From positions 361,535 through 425,534 of the forward strand of contig NZ_FOWP01000005.1 in NCBI RefSeq assembly GCF_900115475.1: a DNA stretch of 64,000 nucleotides, given 5' to 3'. A program made the translations under genes and the position numbers. The stretch comes from Ectopseudomonas composti. Its GTDB lineage: Bacteria; Pseudomonadota; Gammaproteobacteria; Pseudomonadales; Pseudomonadaceae. Each line of letters starts with the position of its first letter. Position 1 is the first letter of the stretch. The notes under the pieces are model-generated. The model was not told the DNA's origin and did no database searches. It worked only from the letters and a program-made list of their open reading frames with translations. Shown one piece after another: positions 36,111 through 44,502 of this stretch.

Positions 36111-36557
36111 GCCCGGGCGTTCCTGAGAAAGGCGATATGTCGGGGGCTGTACATCTTTCCCTGTCCCTGTAGTGAAGTCTTTGGCAATGAAAAAGAGATG
36201 CCATCACCCGCTCTATTGTGGTGTGCAATCACTAATCGAATAGGTAATGGCGCTGGGCGTCTGATGAAGTTTTTAAACTGGCCAAGTGCCAGTGCATTCG
36301 GCATTGGCCATATGAGGTTTCACAGCATTCAAGCGCAAACCAATAGTGCCTTGCTCAAGAATTGACTATTTAACCGGAGAGGCAATGTCCGGGTTTTGTA
36401 GGAATTAAGAATGCTGGCAACCCGCTTGTAACATCCTCGCACTCGATTTAAGGGGTGAGAAGTGTTCCGGGACACCAATCGTATGTCCCTCGGCCCCTCC
36501 GTGTTTTTCTGCGTGTTATTTGAGTGAGCCGATCAGGTTGCCGCTCAGGAATATTCG
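36111..36557. other. AT-richer intergenic region without a clear gene
   Basis: This divergent gap of about 450 bases between the EAL gene and the AraC-type gene is richer in A and T than its surroundings. It probably carries both promoters. A possible 55-codon frame at 36198-36365 has no good ribosome site. No repeat, tRNA or terminator with a clear stem was seen. Confidence 0.5.
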
Positions 36558-37565
36558 ATGCATACGATTACAAATGCCTGTTTCCAGGTAATGGCCAAGG
36601 CATTTGCAAACAATGGCGTGGAGGTTGCCAGGCATCTGCCCGGATTGGATCAGGTGCTGCTCGATGGTGATCCGGTCAGGGTGGTGCTGGTCTATCGTCT
36701 GCTCAATACGCTGGTGAGCGAAACCGGCAACGCGGACATCGGCCTGGTCGCTTACGAGCACTTTCACCCCAGTGCACTGGGCGTACAGAGCTACGCGCTG
36801 ATGTCCAGTCCAACGCTGGCTCATGCGCTGCAGCGCCTGGCCGATTACCACCCGATGACCAGCGACGGCTCGCACATGTTTCTGGAGCGCCATGTCGATC
36901 GCCTGAAGCTGGTTGGCCTGGAGAACGCAACGGTGGCCCAGCGCGCGCCGCGCGCCTTCATCGACGCGGGAGCAGCGCTGATTTTTGCCATCGTGCACTG
37001 GCTGGTGCCCTTCCAGCGGCCGATGCCGTTGATGCTGGAACTGACCTATCCCGAGCCCGCCGATACCCGCGAGTTACGCCGCCTGTTTGGCAATAACCTG
37101 TACTTTTCGGCGCGGCGCAATTGCATGACATTCAGTGTCGAGGCCGGCGCGATCGAGTTGCCCACCGCGGCAGCGGCCCTGCATCCCCTGCACGTCGAAT
37201 ATGCGCAGGCGCGCATGAGCGAACAGGTGGATGGCTCGCTGGAGGCCAGGGTCAGGCGGATTCTGGCCGAGCAACTGAGCCAGGGCGTCAGTCCGAGCCT
37301 CAGCCAGATTGCCGATCAGCTCGGCATGAGCCGGCGCAGTCTGCAGCACGGCCTGGAACGTGACTCGGCGAATTTCACCCTGCTGCTGGACCATGCCCGC
37401 CGCTGCCAGGCCGCCAGCTTTCTGCGCAACACCAGCCGCAGTCTCAAGTACATCTCGGCGCAGCTGGGGTTTCGTGACCAGAGCAGCTTTCACAAGGCGT
37501 GCATGCGCTGGTTCAACATCTCGCCGAATCAGTACCGTGCTTTACAGGGGGATCGCGCGTTGTGA
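36558..37565 (+). CDS. AraC-family transcriptional regulator
   Basis: A 335-residue regulator with an N-terminal Arabinose_bd-type domain of the OruR/ArgR-like class (about residues 20-200) and a C-terminal AraC double helix-turn-helix (about 230-330). The latter shows PSLSQIADQLGMSRRSLQHG, then FLRNTSRSLKYISAQLGF and SSFHKACMRWFNISPNQYR. AGGA lies upstream of the ATG. It stands alone between two regulator or signalling genes, and its target is not evident. Confidence 0.9.
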   Translation: MHTITNACFQVMAKAFANNGVEVARHLPGLDQVLLDGDPVRVVLVYRLLNTLVSETGNADIGLVAYEHFHPSALGVQSYALMSSPTLAHALQRLADYHPMTSDGSHMFLERHVDRLKLVGLENATVAQRAPRAFIDAGAALIFAIVHWLVPFQRPMPLMLELTYPEPADTRELRRLFGNNLYFSARRNCMTFSVEAGAIELPTAAAALHPLHVEYAQARMSEQVDGSLEARVRRILAEQLSQGVSPSLSQIADQLGMSRRSLQHGLERDSANFTLLLDHARRCQAASFLRNTSRSLKYISAQLGFRDQSSFHKACMRWFNISPNQYRALQGDRAL

Positions 37566-37620
37566 GGCCGTGCACATCGCGTGGCATATGTCGTCACGCC
37601 GCAACGAGTTGTCGATAAAG

Positions 37621-37634
37621 AACATTGCATGCAA
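37621..37634. promoter_or_regulatory. Candidate GntR operator, copy 1
   Basis: AACATTGCATGCAA contains the perfect palindrome TTGCATGCAA (37625-37634). The longer stretch GAACATTGCAYGCAAWA recurs at 40362-40378 before the UxaA-type gene. Here it lies 56 bases upstream of the gntR start, consistent with autoregulation. Confidence 0.6.
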
Positions 37635-37689
37635 AAGCTGTTTTGTATGAGGCTGTCATATGTAGGAGTATTGCGGGGCATGGAGCTCT

Positions 37690-38709
37690 GTGGTTCTTTC
37701 CCTTCCCACATACGACCCGAAAACAATAATGAAGAAGCACCTCAACGATCAGTTATTCGAACTCATCGCAACGAGCATCCGCAAAGGTCGACTCAAGTCG
37801 GGAACGTTGCTGCTTGAAGGGCCCCTGGCGGATCTGTTCGGGGTGAGCCGCTCGCCTGTGCGCCAGGCGCTGCTCAGCCTGCATCAGGCAGGTCTTGTCT
37901 GTACGTTCGAAGGCCGTGGTTATCTGGTTGGTGCGCAGCCTGGCAAGGTGCTGCGGCGCAAGCTCGAGGCCGCTGATTTCAAGCTGACGGATGACCAGGC
38001 TCAGGCTCCGCGCAAGACTGAAACCTGGAAATCCGTATACGACCAGATCGAACGGGACTTGCTGCACCAGTCGCTGTTCGGTACCTATCGCATCAACGAG
38101 CTCGAACTGTCTCGCCATTACGGCATTAGCCGCACGGTCTCCAGCCAGGTGCTCACGCGCCTATCGCTGATGGGGTTGGTCGAGCGCGACGAGCGTTCGC
38201 GCTGGCAGCTCGGGCAGTGGGACGAGGCGCGTTTGGCCGAGCTGTACGAAGTGCGTCGGCGCCTGGAGCCTTATGTGCTGATGCGGGCGGCGGAGTTCAT
38301 CGATGGCGAGCAGATCGAGGGGTATATCGAGCGCCTGCACCAGGCTATGCAGCTCTACCCGGACATGGACAGCCGTCAGTTCGACGACCTGGAAAGCGAT
38401 CTGCATATCGAGACGCTGGGCCGCTGCCCCAACCGGCAGATGCTGCAGATATTGCGACGCACCCACTCGCTGCTGCTCTCGGGCAAGCATATCTTGCTGG
38501 ACAAGAGCTACTTCCCCGATGAAGAACCCTTCTTCCGTGAGCACCTGAGCATCTTCGAGAACCTGCAGGCTGGTCGTCCTGACCTGGCTGCGCAAAGCAT
38601 GGAAGAGCACCTGGTGATTGCCGAGCGCAAGGTCAAGCAGCGCATGGCGTTCTTCCGGGAGCATAACCAGATCGCTGCAGTGCCCTATCTGGAGCGAATC
38701 GAAGTGTAG
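37690..38709 (+). CDS. GntR-family regulator with two winged-helix domains
   Basis: A 339-residue regulator. The first GntR winged helix lies near residues 18-75 (ELIATSIRKGRLKSGTLL, LADLFGVSRSPVRQALLSL). A second lies near 115-175 (VYDQIERDLLHQSLFGTYRI, LSRHYGISRTVSSQVLTRL). An FCD effector domain follows (LAELYEVRRRLEPYVLMRAA onward). Most FCD regulators have one such helix and about 230-250 residues, so the duplication is unusual. The GTG at 37690 has GGAG four bases upstream; ATG 37729 (MKKHLNDQLF) is an alternative. A matching palindrome before this gene and before the dehydratase suggests it controls the neighbouring sugar-acid genes. Confidence 0.88.
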   Translation: MVLSLPTYDPKTIMKKHLNDQLFELIATSIRKGRLKSGTLLLEGPLADLFGVSRSPVRQALLSLHQAGLVCTFEGRGYLVGAQPGKVLRRKLEAADFKLTDDQAQAPRKTETWKSVYDQIERDLLHQSLFGTYRINELELSRHYGISRTVSSQVLTRLSLMGLVERDERSRWQLGQWDEARLAELYEVRRRLEPYVLMRAAEFIDGEQIEGYIERLHQAMQLYPDMDSRQFDDLESDLHIETLGRCPNRQMLQILRRTHSLLLSGKHILLDKSYFPDEEPFFREHLSIFENLQAGRPDLAAQSMEEHLVIAERKVKQRMAFFREHNQIAAVPYLERIEV

Positions 38710-38723
38710 GTCGTTCGGCCTGT

Positions 38724-38760
38724 GGTGCGCACGGCGCACCCTACGTCTTAGGGTGCGCCG
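38724..38760. repeat. REP-like element between convergent genes
   Basis: GGTGCGCACGGCGCACCCTAC (38724-38744) is the reverse of the element at 29771-29791 with one base changed. A further GGGTGCGCCG follows to 38760. It lies between the ends of gntR and the dehydratase gene and could serve as a two-way 3' hairpin. Confidence 0.55.
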
Positions 38761-38774
38761 CCTTGCCCTGAAAA

Positions 38775-40310
38775 TCAGGTCACCGCGCCTACCTGCCATG
38801 GTACGAACTCGTTGTCGCCGTAGTTGTACAGCTCGCTCTTCGATGGCTCGCCCGATGCGATCTCGATGAGGATGTCGAAGATCTTGTGCCCGGCTTCGGC
38901 GATGCTCAGCTCGCCATCGATGATGCCGCCGCAGTTGATGTCCATGTCCTCTTCCAGCTTGCGGAACATCTCGGTGTTGGTGGCCAGCTTGATGCACGGT
39001 GCGGGTTTGAAGCCGGACACCGATCCGCGGCCAGTGGTGAAACAGATCATGTTGGCGCCGGAGGCCACCTGGCCGGTCACCGATACCGGGTCATAACCGG
39101 GGCTGTCCATGAATACGAAGCCGCGCTCGGTGATCGGCTCGCCCCACTCGTATACGCCATTGAGCGAGCTGGTGCCGCCCTTGGCTGCTGCGCCGAGAGA
39201 CTTCTCCAGAATGGTGGTGAGGCCGCCGGCCTTGTTGCCTGGCGAGGGATTGTTGTTCAGCTCGGCACCGTTGATGCGCGTGTATTCTTCCCACCAGGTC
39301 AGACGGTCGAGCAGCTTCTGGCCGACTTCATGGTTGATCGCACGGGCGATCAACAGGTGTTCGGCACCGTAGATTTCCGGGGTTTCGCTGAGAATCGCGG
39401 TGCCACCGTGCTGCGCCAGCAGGTCGGCGGCATAACCCAGCGCCGGGTTGGCAGTAATGCCGGAGTATCCGTCAGAGCCGCCGCACTGCATGCCGACCAT
39501 GATGTGCTCGACGCTTTCCGAGGTGCGCTCCAGGCGGCCAATGGCTTCCAGCATCTCGGTCACCTGCTCGATGGCGCGGGCGATGCTGGCGCGGGTGCCG
39601 CCTGCATTCTGGATGTTGAAGACGCGGAAGTTCGGCCCTTCGCTGATGTTGTAGCGCTTCATCAGCGAGCTGATCTGGTTGGTCTCGCAGCCCAGGCCGA
39701 TTACCAGCGCGCCCGCGACGTTGGGGTTGCAGGCGTAGCCCCAGATGCTGCGCTCGAGGAACTTGAAACCTTCCGACTCGGCGTTGATCGCGCAGCCGCT
39801 GCCGTGGGTCAGCGCCACCACACCGTCGATGTTGTAGCGCTTGAGCAGTTCCGAGCCGTTGAAGTGCGCCGCCACTGCGCGCGATACCGTCGCCGAGCAG
39901 TTCACCGTGGACAGGATACCGATGTAGTTGCGCGTGCCGACGCGGCCATCCGGGCGGCGGTAGCCCATGAAGCGGCGGCGCTGCTCCGGCGGCAGCACCG
40001 GAGTGCGGGTGATGGGCGGCGGCAACTGGTTGTTGGCGTGGCTCTGCGGCATCGACACGTTGTGGGTGTGCACGTGGGCGCCAGCGGCTATGTCCTGACT
40101 GGCGATACCGATGACCTGGCCGTACTTGAGCACAGGTTGCCCGGCGGCAATGCTGCAACGGGCGATCTTGTGACCTGCTGGAATGTCATCCAGAGCCTCT
40201 AGATCGAGCTTTTCGACTTTGCTGCCACGGGCCAGGGCGCGGCGTGCGACCGCGACTGAGTCGAGATCGCTGAGGATGACCACGGCTGGGGTATTGGTGA
40301 TGAGTTGCAT
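38775..40310 (-). CDS. UxaA/GarD-family dehydratase (altronate dehydratase-like)
   Basis: A 511-residue sugar-acid dehydratase of the UxaA family. An N-terminal SAF domain (about residues 1-90; IPAGHKIARCSIAAGQPVLK, QDIAAGAHVHTHNVSMP) precedes the catalytic part. That part has YRRPDGRVGTRNYIGILSTV, ALVIGLGCETNQI, VGMQCGGSDGYSGITANPAL and NPSPGNKAGGLTTILEKSLG. The family removes water from hexonates such as altronate or galactarate, giving 2-keto-3-deoxy acids, usually with iron. Closest in motif style to altronate dehydratase; the true substrate is open. It diverges from the TRAP operon across a shared promoter with a GntR-type palindrome. The ATG at 40310 (MQLITNTPAV) is chosen over longer frames. 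Confidence 0.82.
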   Translation of the reverse strand: MQLITNTPAVVILSDLDSVAVARRALARGSKVEKLDLEALDDIPAGHKIARCSIAAGQPVLKYGQVIGIASQDIAAGAHVHTHNVSMPQSHANNQLPPPITRTPVLPPEQRRRFMGYRRPDGRVGTRNYIGILSTVNCSATVSRAVAAHFNGSELLKRYNIDGVVALTHGSGCAINAESEGFKFLERSIWGYACNPNVAGALVIGLGCETNQISSLMKRYNISEGPNFRVFNIQNAGGTRASIARAIEQVTEMLEAIGRLERTSESVEHIMVGMQCGGSDGYSGITANPALGYAADLLAQHGGTAILSETPEIYGAEHLLIARAINHEVGQKLLDRLTWWEEYTRINGAELNNNPSPGNKAGGLTTILEKSLGAAAKGGTSSLNGVYEWGEPITERGFVFMDSPGYDPVSVTGQVASGANMICFTTGRGSVSGFKPAPCIKLATNTEMFRKLEEDMDINCGGIIDGELSIAEAGHKIFDILIEIASGEPSKSELYNYGDNEFVPWQVGAVT

Positions 40311-40362
40311 GGCTCGTTCTCGTTGTTGTTGTGATCGACTGGCGACGATACTGACAAAAATG

Positions 40363-40376
40363 AACATTGCACGCAA
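40363..40376. promoter_or_regulatory. Candidate GntR operator, copy 2
   Basis: AACATTGCACGCAA repeats the element at 37621-37634 with one change. It lies 53 bases upstream of the dehydratase start and 163 bases before the TRAP operon, in their divergent promoter region. Confidence 0.6.
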
Positions 40377-40538
40377 TAATTTGTGATGTTAGTGTCGGCT
40401 CCACACGGCTGCTTGTCAGCACACAAAAACAACAATGTGAGGCTTTCCAGATGGATCATTCCCATCCTTCCGGGAGGGTTGGCTGCCAGCCGACATCCTG
40501 CCTGTACGCTGCCAGCGTCCGTCTGCTGGAGCGCCGTC

Positions 40539-41042
40539 ATGCATAAGCTCGTCGACGGTTATTTCACCCTCCTCAAGGTGCTGGCGATCATCTGCCTGGT
40601 GACCATGGTGGTGCTGGTATTCGGCAACGTCGTGCTGCGCTATGGCTTCAACGAAAGCATCCTGATTTCTGAAGAAATTTCGCGTTGGGCCTTTGTCTGG
40701 CTGACGTTTCTTGGCGCCGTGGTGCTGCTGCGCGAGCGTGGTCACATGAGCGTGGATCTGGCACTAAGGGCGCTACCGAGCTGGGGTGAGCGCGGCTGCC
40801 TGATCCTGTCCCAACTGCTGATGCTGGCCTGCTCGGGGCTGTTTTTCTGGGGCAGTTGGCAGCAGATGGAGATCAACTGGAACGTGCCGTCGCCGGTCGC
40901 TGGCTGGTCGATGGGCCTGTTCTACGGCTCCGGTGTGTTCTTCGGTATCTCGGCCTGCCTGATTCATCTCTACGAAATCGCGCGCCTGGCACTGGGTGGC
41001 GAAATACCACGCCCCGATCTCTCTGCGGAGCTGCATCAGTAG
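40539..41042 (+). CDS. TRAP transporter small permease (DctQ-type)
   Basis: A 167-residue membrane protein with four helices, the small permease of a tripartite ATP-independent periplasmic transporter. Family sequence is seen at VVLVFGNVVLRYGFN, ISEEISRWAFVWLTFLGAVV and LRERGHMSVDLALRAL. GGAG lies ten bases before the ATG. It is the first gene of an operon running to the FMN dehydrogenase and diverges from the UxaA-type gene. Confidence 0.92.
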   Translation: MHKLVDGYFTLLKVLAIICLVTMVVLVFGNVVLRYGFNESILISEEISRWAFVWLTFLGAVVLLRERGHMSVDLALRALPSWGERGCLILSQLLMLACSGLFFWGSWQQMEINWNVPSPVAGWSMGLFYGSGVFFGISACLIHLYEIARLALGGEIPRPDLSAELHQ

Positions 41043-41108
41043 CCCTTTCCGGCATCTCGCCGGCCTGCCGCCGGCGCTCAATTTCATAATAAGAATCGGA
41101 GTGATGTG

Positions 41109-42389
41109 ATGGTCATCATCGCGATATTCGTACTGTCTCTGCTGGGCGCCATGGCCATTGGCGTGCCCATCTCCTACGCGCTGATCCTCTGCGCACTGGC
41201 CATGATGTATCACCTCGATCTGTTCGACGCGCAGATCGTCGCCCAGGGGCTGGTCAACGGTGCCGACAGCTTCCCGCTGATGGCCGTGCCCTTTTTCATG
41301 CTCGCCGGTGAGCTGATGAATGCCGGTGGTCTGTCCCGGCGCATCGTCAACATGGCCATCGCCTTGGTCGGCCACATCAAGGGCGGGCTTGGCTATGTCA
41401 CCATCCTGGCGGCCTGTGTGCTGGCCAGCCTCTCAGGCTCGGCTGCGGCCGATGCCGCTGCGCTGGCCGCGCTGCTGGTGCCGATGATGGTCAAGGTGGG
41501 TCACGACAAGGCGACTGCCGGTGGTCTTGTCGCTGCGTCCGGCATCATCGCCCCGGTTCTGCCGCCTTCGATTGGTCTGATTCTGTTCGGTGTGGCGGCC
41601 AACGTGTCGATCACCAAGCTGTTCCTCGCCGGTATCACTCCCGGTCTGATGATGGGCGCGTCGTTGTGTATCGCCTGGGCCATCGTCTCGCGCCGCGAGA
41701 CGCTGATCACCCGCCCGCGAGCACCGATGCGTGAGGTCGCCAAGGCGTTTTATGAGGGTGTATGGGCACTGCTGCTGCCGGTGATCATTCTCGTTGGCCT
41801 GCGCGCCGGGATCTTCACACCCACGGAAGCGGGTGTGGTGGCAGCGGTCTATGCGCTGTTCGTATCCCTGGTGATCTACCGCGAGCTGACCTGGAAAAGC
41901 ATGTACCAGGTGCTGGTGTCTTCCGTGATGACCACGGCGATGGTGATGTTCCTGGTCGCCTCGGCCATGGTCGCCGCCTGGATGATCACCGTGGCCGACT
42001 TGCCAAGCTCGGTGGTCGAGGTACTGGAGCCGCTGATGGACAGCCCGCGTCTGTTGATGCTGCTGATCGTCGCCATCATCGTGCTGATCGGCATGGCCAT
42101 GGACATGTCGCCGATCATCCTGATCCTGGCCCCGGTGATGATGCCGGTGGCGGTCGCGGCCGGTATCGACCCGATCTACTTCGGCGTGATCTTCGTCATG
42201 ACCTGTGCCATCGGGTTGATCACTCCGCCCGTGGGGCTGGTGCTCAACGTGGTGGCCGGTGTGGCGAAGATCGACTTTGTCGCCACTGTCCGCGGTGTGC
42301 TGCCTTTCCTGCTCGCCGAGCTGCTGATAATCGGCCTGCTCCTGGCTTTCCCACAACTGCTGCTGGTACCTGCGCAGTGGCTCTATTGA
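41109..42389 (+). CDS. TRAP transporter large permease (DctM-type)
   Basis: A 426-residue membrane protein with about twelve helices; it catalyses Na+-driven uptake in the TRAP system. Family stretches are MAVPFFMLAGELMNAGGLS, LASLSGSAAADAAALAALLV, GIIAPVLPPSIGLILFGVAA, IFTPTEAGVVAAVYALFVS and TCAIGLITPPVGLVLNVVAG. The ATG at 41109 has GGAG upstream; a GTG one codon earlier is also in frame. Confidence 0.95.
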   Translation: MVIIAIFVLSLLGAMAIGVPISYALILCALAMMYHLDLFDAQIVAQGLVNGADSFPLMAVPFFMLAGELMNAGGLSRRIVNMAIALVGHIKGGLGYVTILAACVLASLSGSAAADAAALAALLVPMMVKVGHDKATAGGLVAASGIIAPVLPPSIGLILFGVAANVSITKLFLAGITPGLMMGASLCIAWAIVSRRETLITRPRAPMREVAKAFYEGVWALLLPVIILVGLRAGIFTPTEAGVVAAVYALFVSLVIYRELTWKSMYQVLVSSVMTTAMVMFLVASAMVAAWMITVADLPSSVVEVLEPLMDSPRLLMLLIVAIIVLIGMAMDMSPIILILAPVMMPVAVAAGIDPIYFGVIFVMTCAIGLITPPVGLVLNVVAGVAKIDFVATVRGVLPFLLAELLIIGLLLAFPQLLLVPAQWLY

Positions 42390-42399
42390 TCAACAACGC

Positions 42400-42429
42400 C
42401 GCATTCGTCTTGTTCTGACGGCGAATGCG
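42400..42429 (+). other. Intercistronic hairpin before the binding-protein gene
   Basis: CGCATTCG (42400-42407) pairs with CGAATGCG (42422-42429). A second short stem, CCGCC-attcgt-GGCGG (42454-42469), follows. They sit between the DctM-type and DctP-type genes and may protect the downstream part of the transcript. Confidence 0.4.
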
Positions 42430-42492
42430 CAACGGGCTGTTTCGCCCATTTCCCCGCCATTCGTGGCGGTAATAAAAACAAGAGGAAACCCT

Positions 42493-43515
42493 ATGAAACT
42501 CATCCCCAACGCCCTCGCCGCACTGCTCTGCTCCTCGGCCCTGCTGCTGTCTGCCGTCAGTCAGGCTGCAGAAGAGATCAACCGCCACAACTTCAAGATC
42601 GCTTTCGTCCAGGCCAAGGATCATCCGCATGGCCTGGGCGCGCAGAAATTCGCCGAACTGATCAAGGAAAAGAGTGACGGCAAAATGAAGGTCATGGTCT
42701 TCGCCAGCGGCACTCTGGGTGGCGATGCGCAGGTGATCTCGTCCGTACAGGGCGGCACCGTCGACATGACGCTGGTAACTCCCGGCCTGCTCTCGGGTAT
42801 CGAGAAGGGTTTCGCCTTGTATGGTCTGCCGTTCCTGTTCCAGAACTCCGCCGAGGTCGACGCCGTACTCGACGGCCCGGCCGGGCAGAACCTGCTGACC
42901 ACCCTGGAGCCGCATGGCCTGATCGGTCTTGGCTACTGGGATCATGGCTTTCGTCATATCACCAACAGCAAGCACCCGGTGCAGAAGCTGGAAGACATCA
43001 AAGGCCTGAAACTGCGTCTGCAGCAGATTCCGACCGCCATCGAATCGTTCAAGGCGCTGGGTGCCAACGTGGTGCCGCTGTCGTTCACCGAGCTCTACAC
43101 CGCGATGGAAACCCGCACCGTGGATGGCCAGGAGAACCCGCTGGCGGCTATCGAGACCTCGAAGTTCTACGAGGTGCAGAAGTATCTGTCGCTGACTGGC
43201 CACTTCTACGATCCGCTGGTGGCGATCTTCAGCAAACGTACCTGGGACAAGCTCAACGAAACCGAGCGTGAGCTGGTGCGCAGTGCGTCGCTGGAAGCCC
43301 AGGCCTACGAGCGCAAAGTATCCCGCGACATGGACGTCAGCTCGCGCGAGGCGCTGGCCAAGCATGGCATGCAGATCAACGAAGTTGCGCCTGAGGAAAT
43401 CGAGCGCATGCGTGAGCAGGTGCGTCCGACCGTCGAGAAGCTGGTCGCCGAGTATGGCCCGGCGCTGATGGATGAAATGAACGCCGAGATCGCTAAGGTA
43501 CGTAACGCTCAGTAA
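42493..43515 (+). CDS. TRAP transporter substrate-binding protein (DctP-type)
   Basis: A 340-residue periplasmic binding protein. The Sec signal MKLIPNALAALLCSSALLL ends near SQAAEE. The family sequence includes FAELIKEKSDGKMKVMVFAS, GTVDMTLVTPGLLSGIEKG and LKLRLQQIPTAIESFKALGA with NVVPLSFTELYTAMETRTVD. The conserved arginine in KLRLQQIP would bind a carboxylate. AGAGG lies ten bases upstream. Here it is the third gene after DctQM. Confidence 0.94.
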   Translation: MKLIPNALAALLCSSALLLSAVSQAAEEINRHNFKIAFVQAKDHPHGLGAQKFAELIKEKSDGKMKVMVFASGTLGGDAQVISSVQGGTVDMTLVTPGLLSGIEKGFALYGLPFLFQNSAEVDAVLDGPAGQNLLTTLEPHGLIGLGYWDHGFRHITNSKHPVQKLEDIKGLKLRLQQIPTAIESFKALGANVVPLSFTELYTAMETRTVDGQENPLAAIETSKFYEVQKYLSLTGHFYDPLVAIFSKRTWDKLNETERELVRSASLEAQAYERKVSRDMDVSSREALAKHGMQINEVAPEEIERMREQVRPTVEKLVAEYGPALMDEMNAEIAKVRNAQ

Positions 43516-43581
43516 CCCTTTACGCCTGTGCTCGGCACTGCTGGTGCCGGGCATGGTCGTCGTATGCCAAGTGAGAGTCTC

Positions 43582-44502
43582 ATGACCGCTATCAATGTTG
43601 GGTTCATCGGCCTCGGGTTGATGGGCCATGCCATGGCCAGCAACATCCAGAGCAAGGGTTTCGCCCTCGCTGTCACGGCGCACCGCAACCGCCAGTCGAT
43701 CGAGGATCTGGTCAGCAAGGGCGCCCGCGAATATGCCAATGCCGCCGAGCTGACGCGTGCTGTCGACGTGGTGCTGCTGTGTCTGCCAGGCACGGCGGAA
43801 GTCAGCCGTGCTCTGGCCGGCGAGACCGGCGTCCTCGCTGGCTTGCGGCCGGGGCAGATCGTCGTCGATTGCAGCACGGGTGACCCGAATCGCACCGCCG
43901 AGCTGGCCGCGCAGGTGGTTGCACAGGGTGGCCATTACCTCGATACGCCGGTCAACCGTACCCCCAAGGATGCTATCGCAGGGCGCCTCAACGTACTGGC
44001 TGGTGGCGATGCCGAAGCACTCGACAAGGTGCGTCCGGTGCTCGAATGCTTCTCCGAGACCATCCATCATCTCGGCCCCCTGGGCTCGGGCCACAAGGCC
44101 AAGGTTATCCACAACTTCATTTCCCAGGGCAACGCCACCATCCTCGCCGAGGCGTTCTGCACGGCGGCGAAAAACGGCATCGACCTGGCTGCCTTCGCTG
44201 AGATATGCAGCATGAGCGGCGGCTACAGCCGCACCTTCGAGCGGATCATTCCCTATGTCCTGAAGGGCGATGATTCCGGGCAGCAGTTCGCCCTGGCCAA
44301 CTGCGAGAAGGACATGCGCTATTACACCGAGCTGACCAAGATGACGCCAACCACCGGTATCGTCTCCGACGCCGTGTACCAGACCTTCATGCTGGCCAAG
44401 GCCCTTGGTCACGGCGACAAATACGTGCCGCGCCTGTTCGATGTGCTGGGAGAGATCAATGGCGTGCGCGTACGCGCCTACAAGGAAGAGGACAAGGCAT
44501 GA
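43582..44502 (+). CDS. NAD(P)-dependent beta-hydroxyacid dehydrogenase
   Basis: A 306-residue oxidoreductase of the 3-hydroxyisobutyrate / tartronate semialdehyde reductase family. The Rossmann motif is GFIGLGLMGHAMASN (residues 7-21) and the catalytic lysine is probably Lys174 in GSGHKAKVIHN. The usual substrate loop DAPVSGG is changed to DTPVNRTPKD, so the substrate may be unusual. It could oxidise or reduce a sugar-acid intermediate of this operon. The start at 43582 is chosen for position; ATG 43564 would add six residues. Its stop overlaps the next gene (ATGA). Confidence 0.88.
   Translation: MTAINVGFIGLGLMGHAMASNIQSKGFALAVTAHRNRQSIEDLVSKGAREYANAAELTRAVDVVLLCLPGTAEVSRALAGETGVLAGLRPGQIVVDCSTGDPNRTAELAAQVVAQGGHYLDTPVNRTPKDAIAGRLNVLAGGDAEALDKVRPVLECFSETIHHLGPLGSGHKAKVIHNFISQGNATILAEAFCTAAKNGIDLAAFAEICSMSGGYSRTFERIIPYVLKGDDSGQQFALANCEKDMRYYTELTKMTPTTGIVSDAVYQTFMLAKALGHGDKYVPRLFDVLGEINGVRVRAYKEEDKA

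Noticed and set aside
36198..36365. Possible 55-codon gene in the AT-rich gap
   Set aside because: Weak ribosome site, no recognisable motif and no codon bias of a gene.
42244..44412. A 722-codon open frame on the minus strand opposite the TRAP and dehydrogenase genes
   Set aside because: It overlaps four supported genes and its translation has no domain or plausible start.
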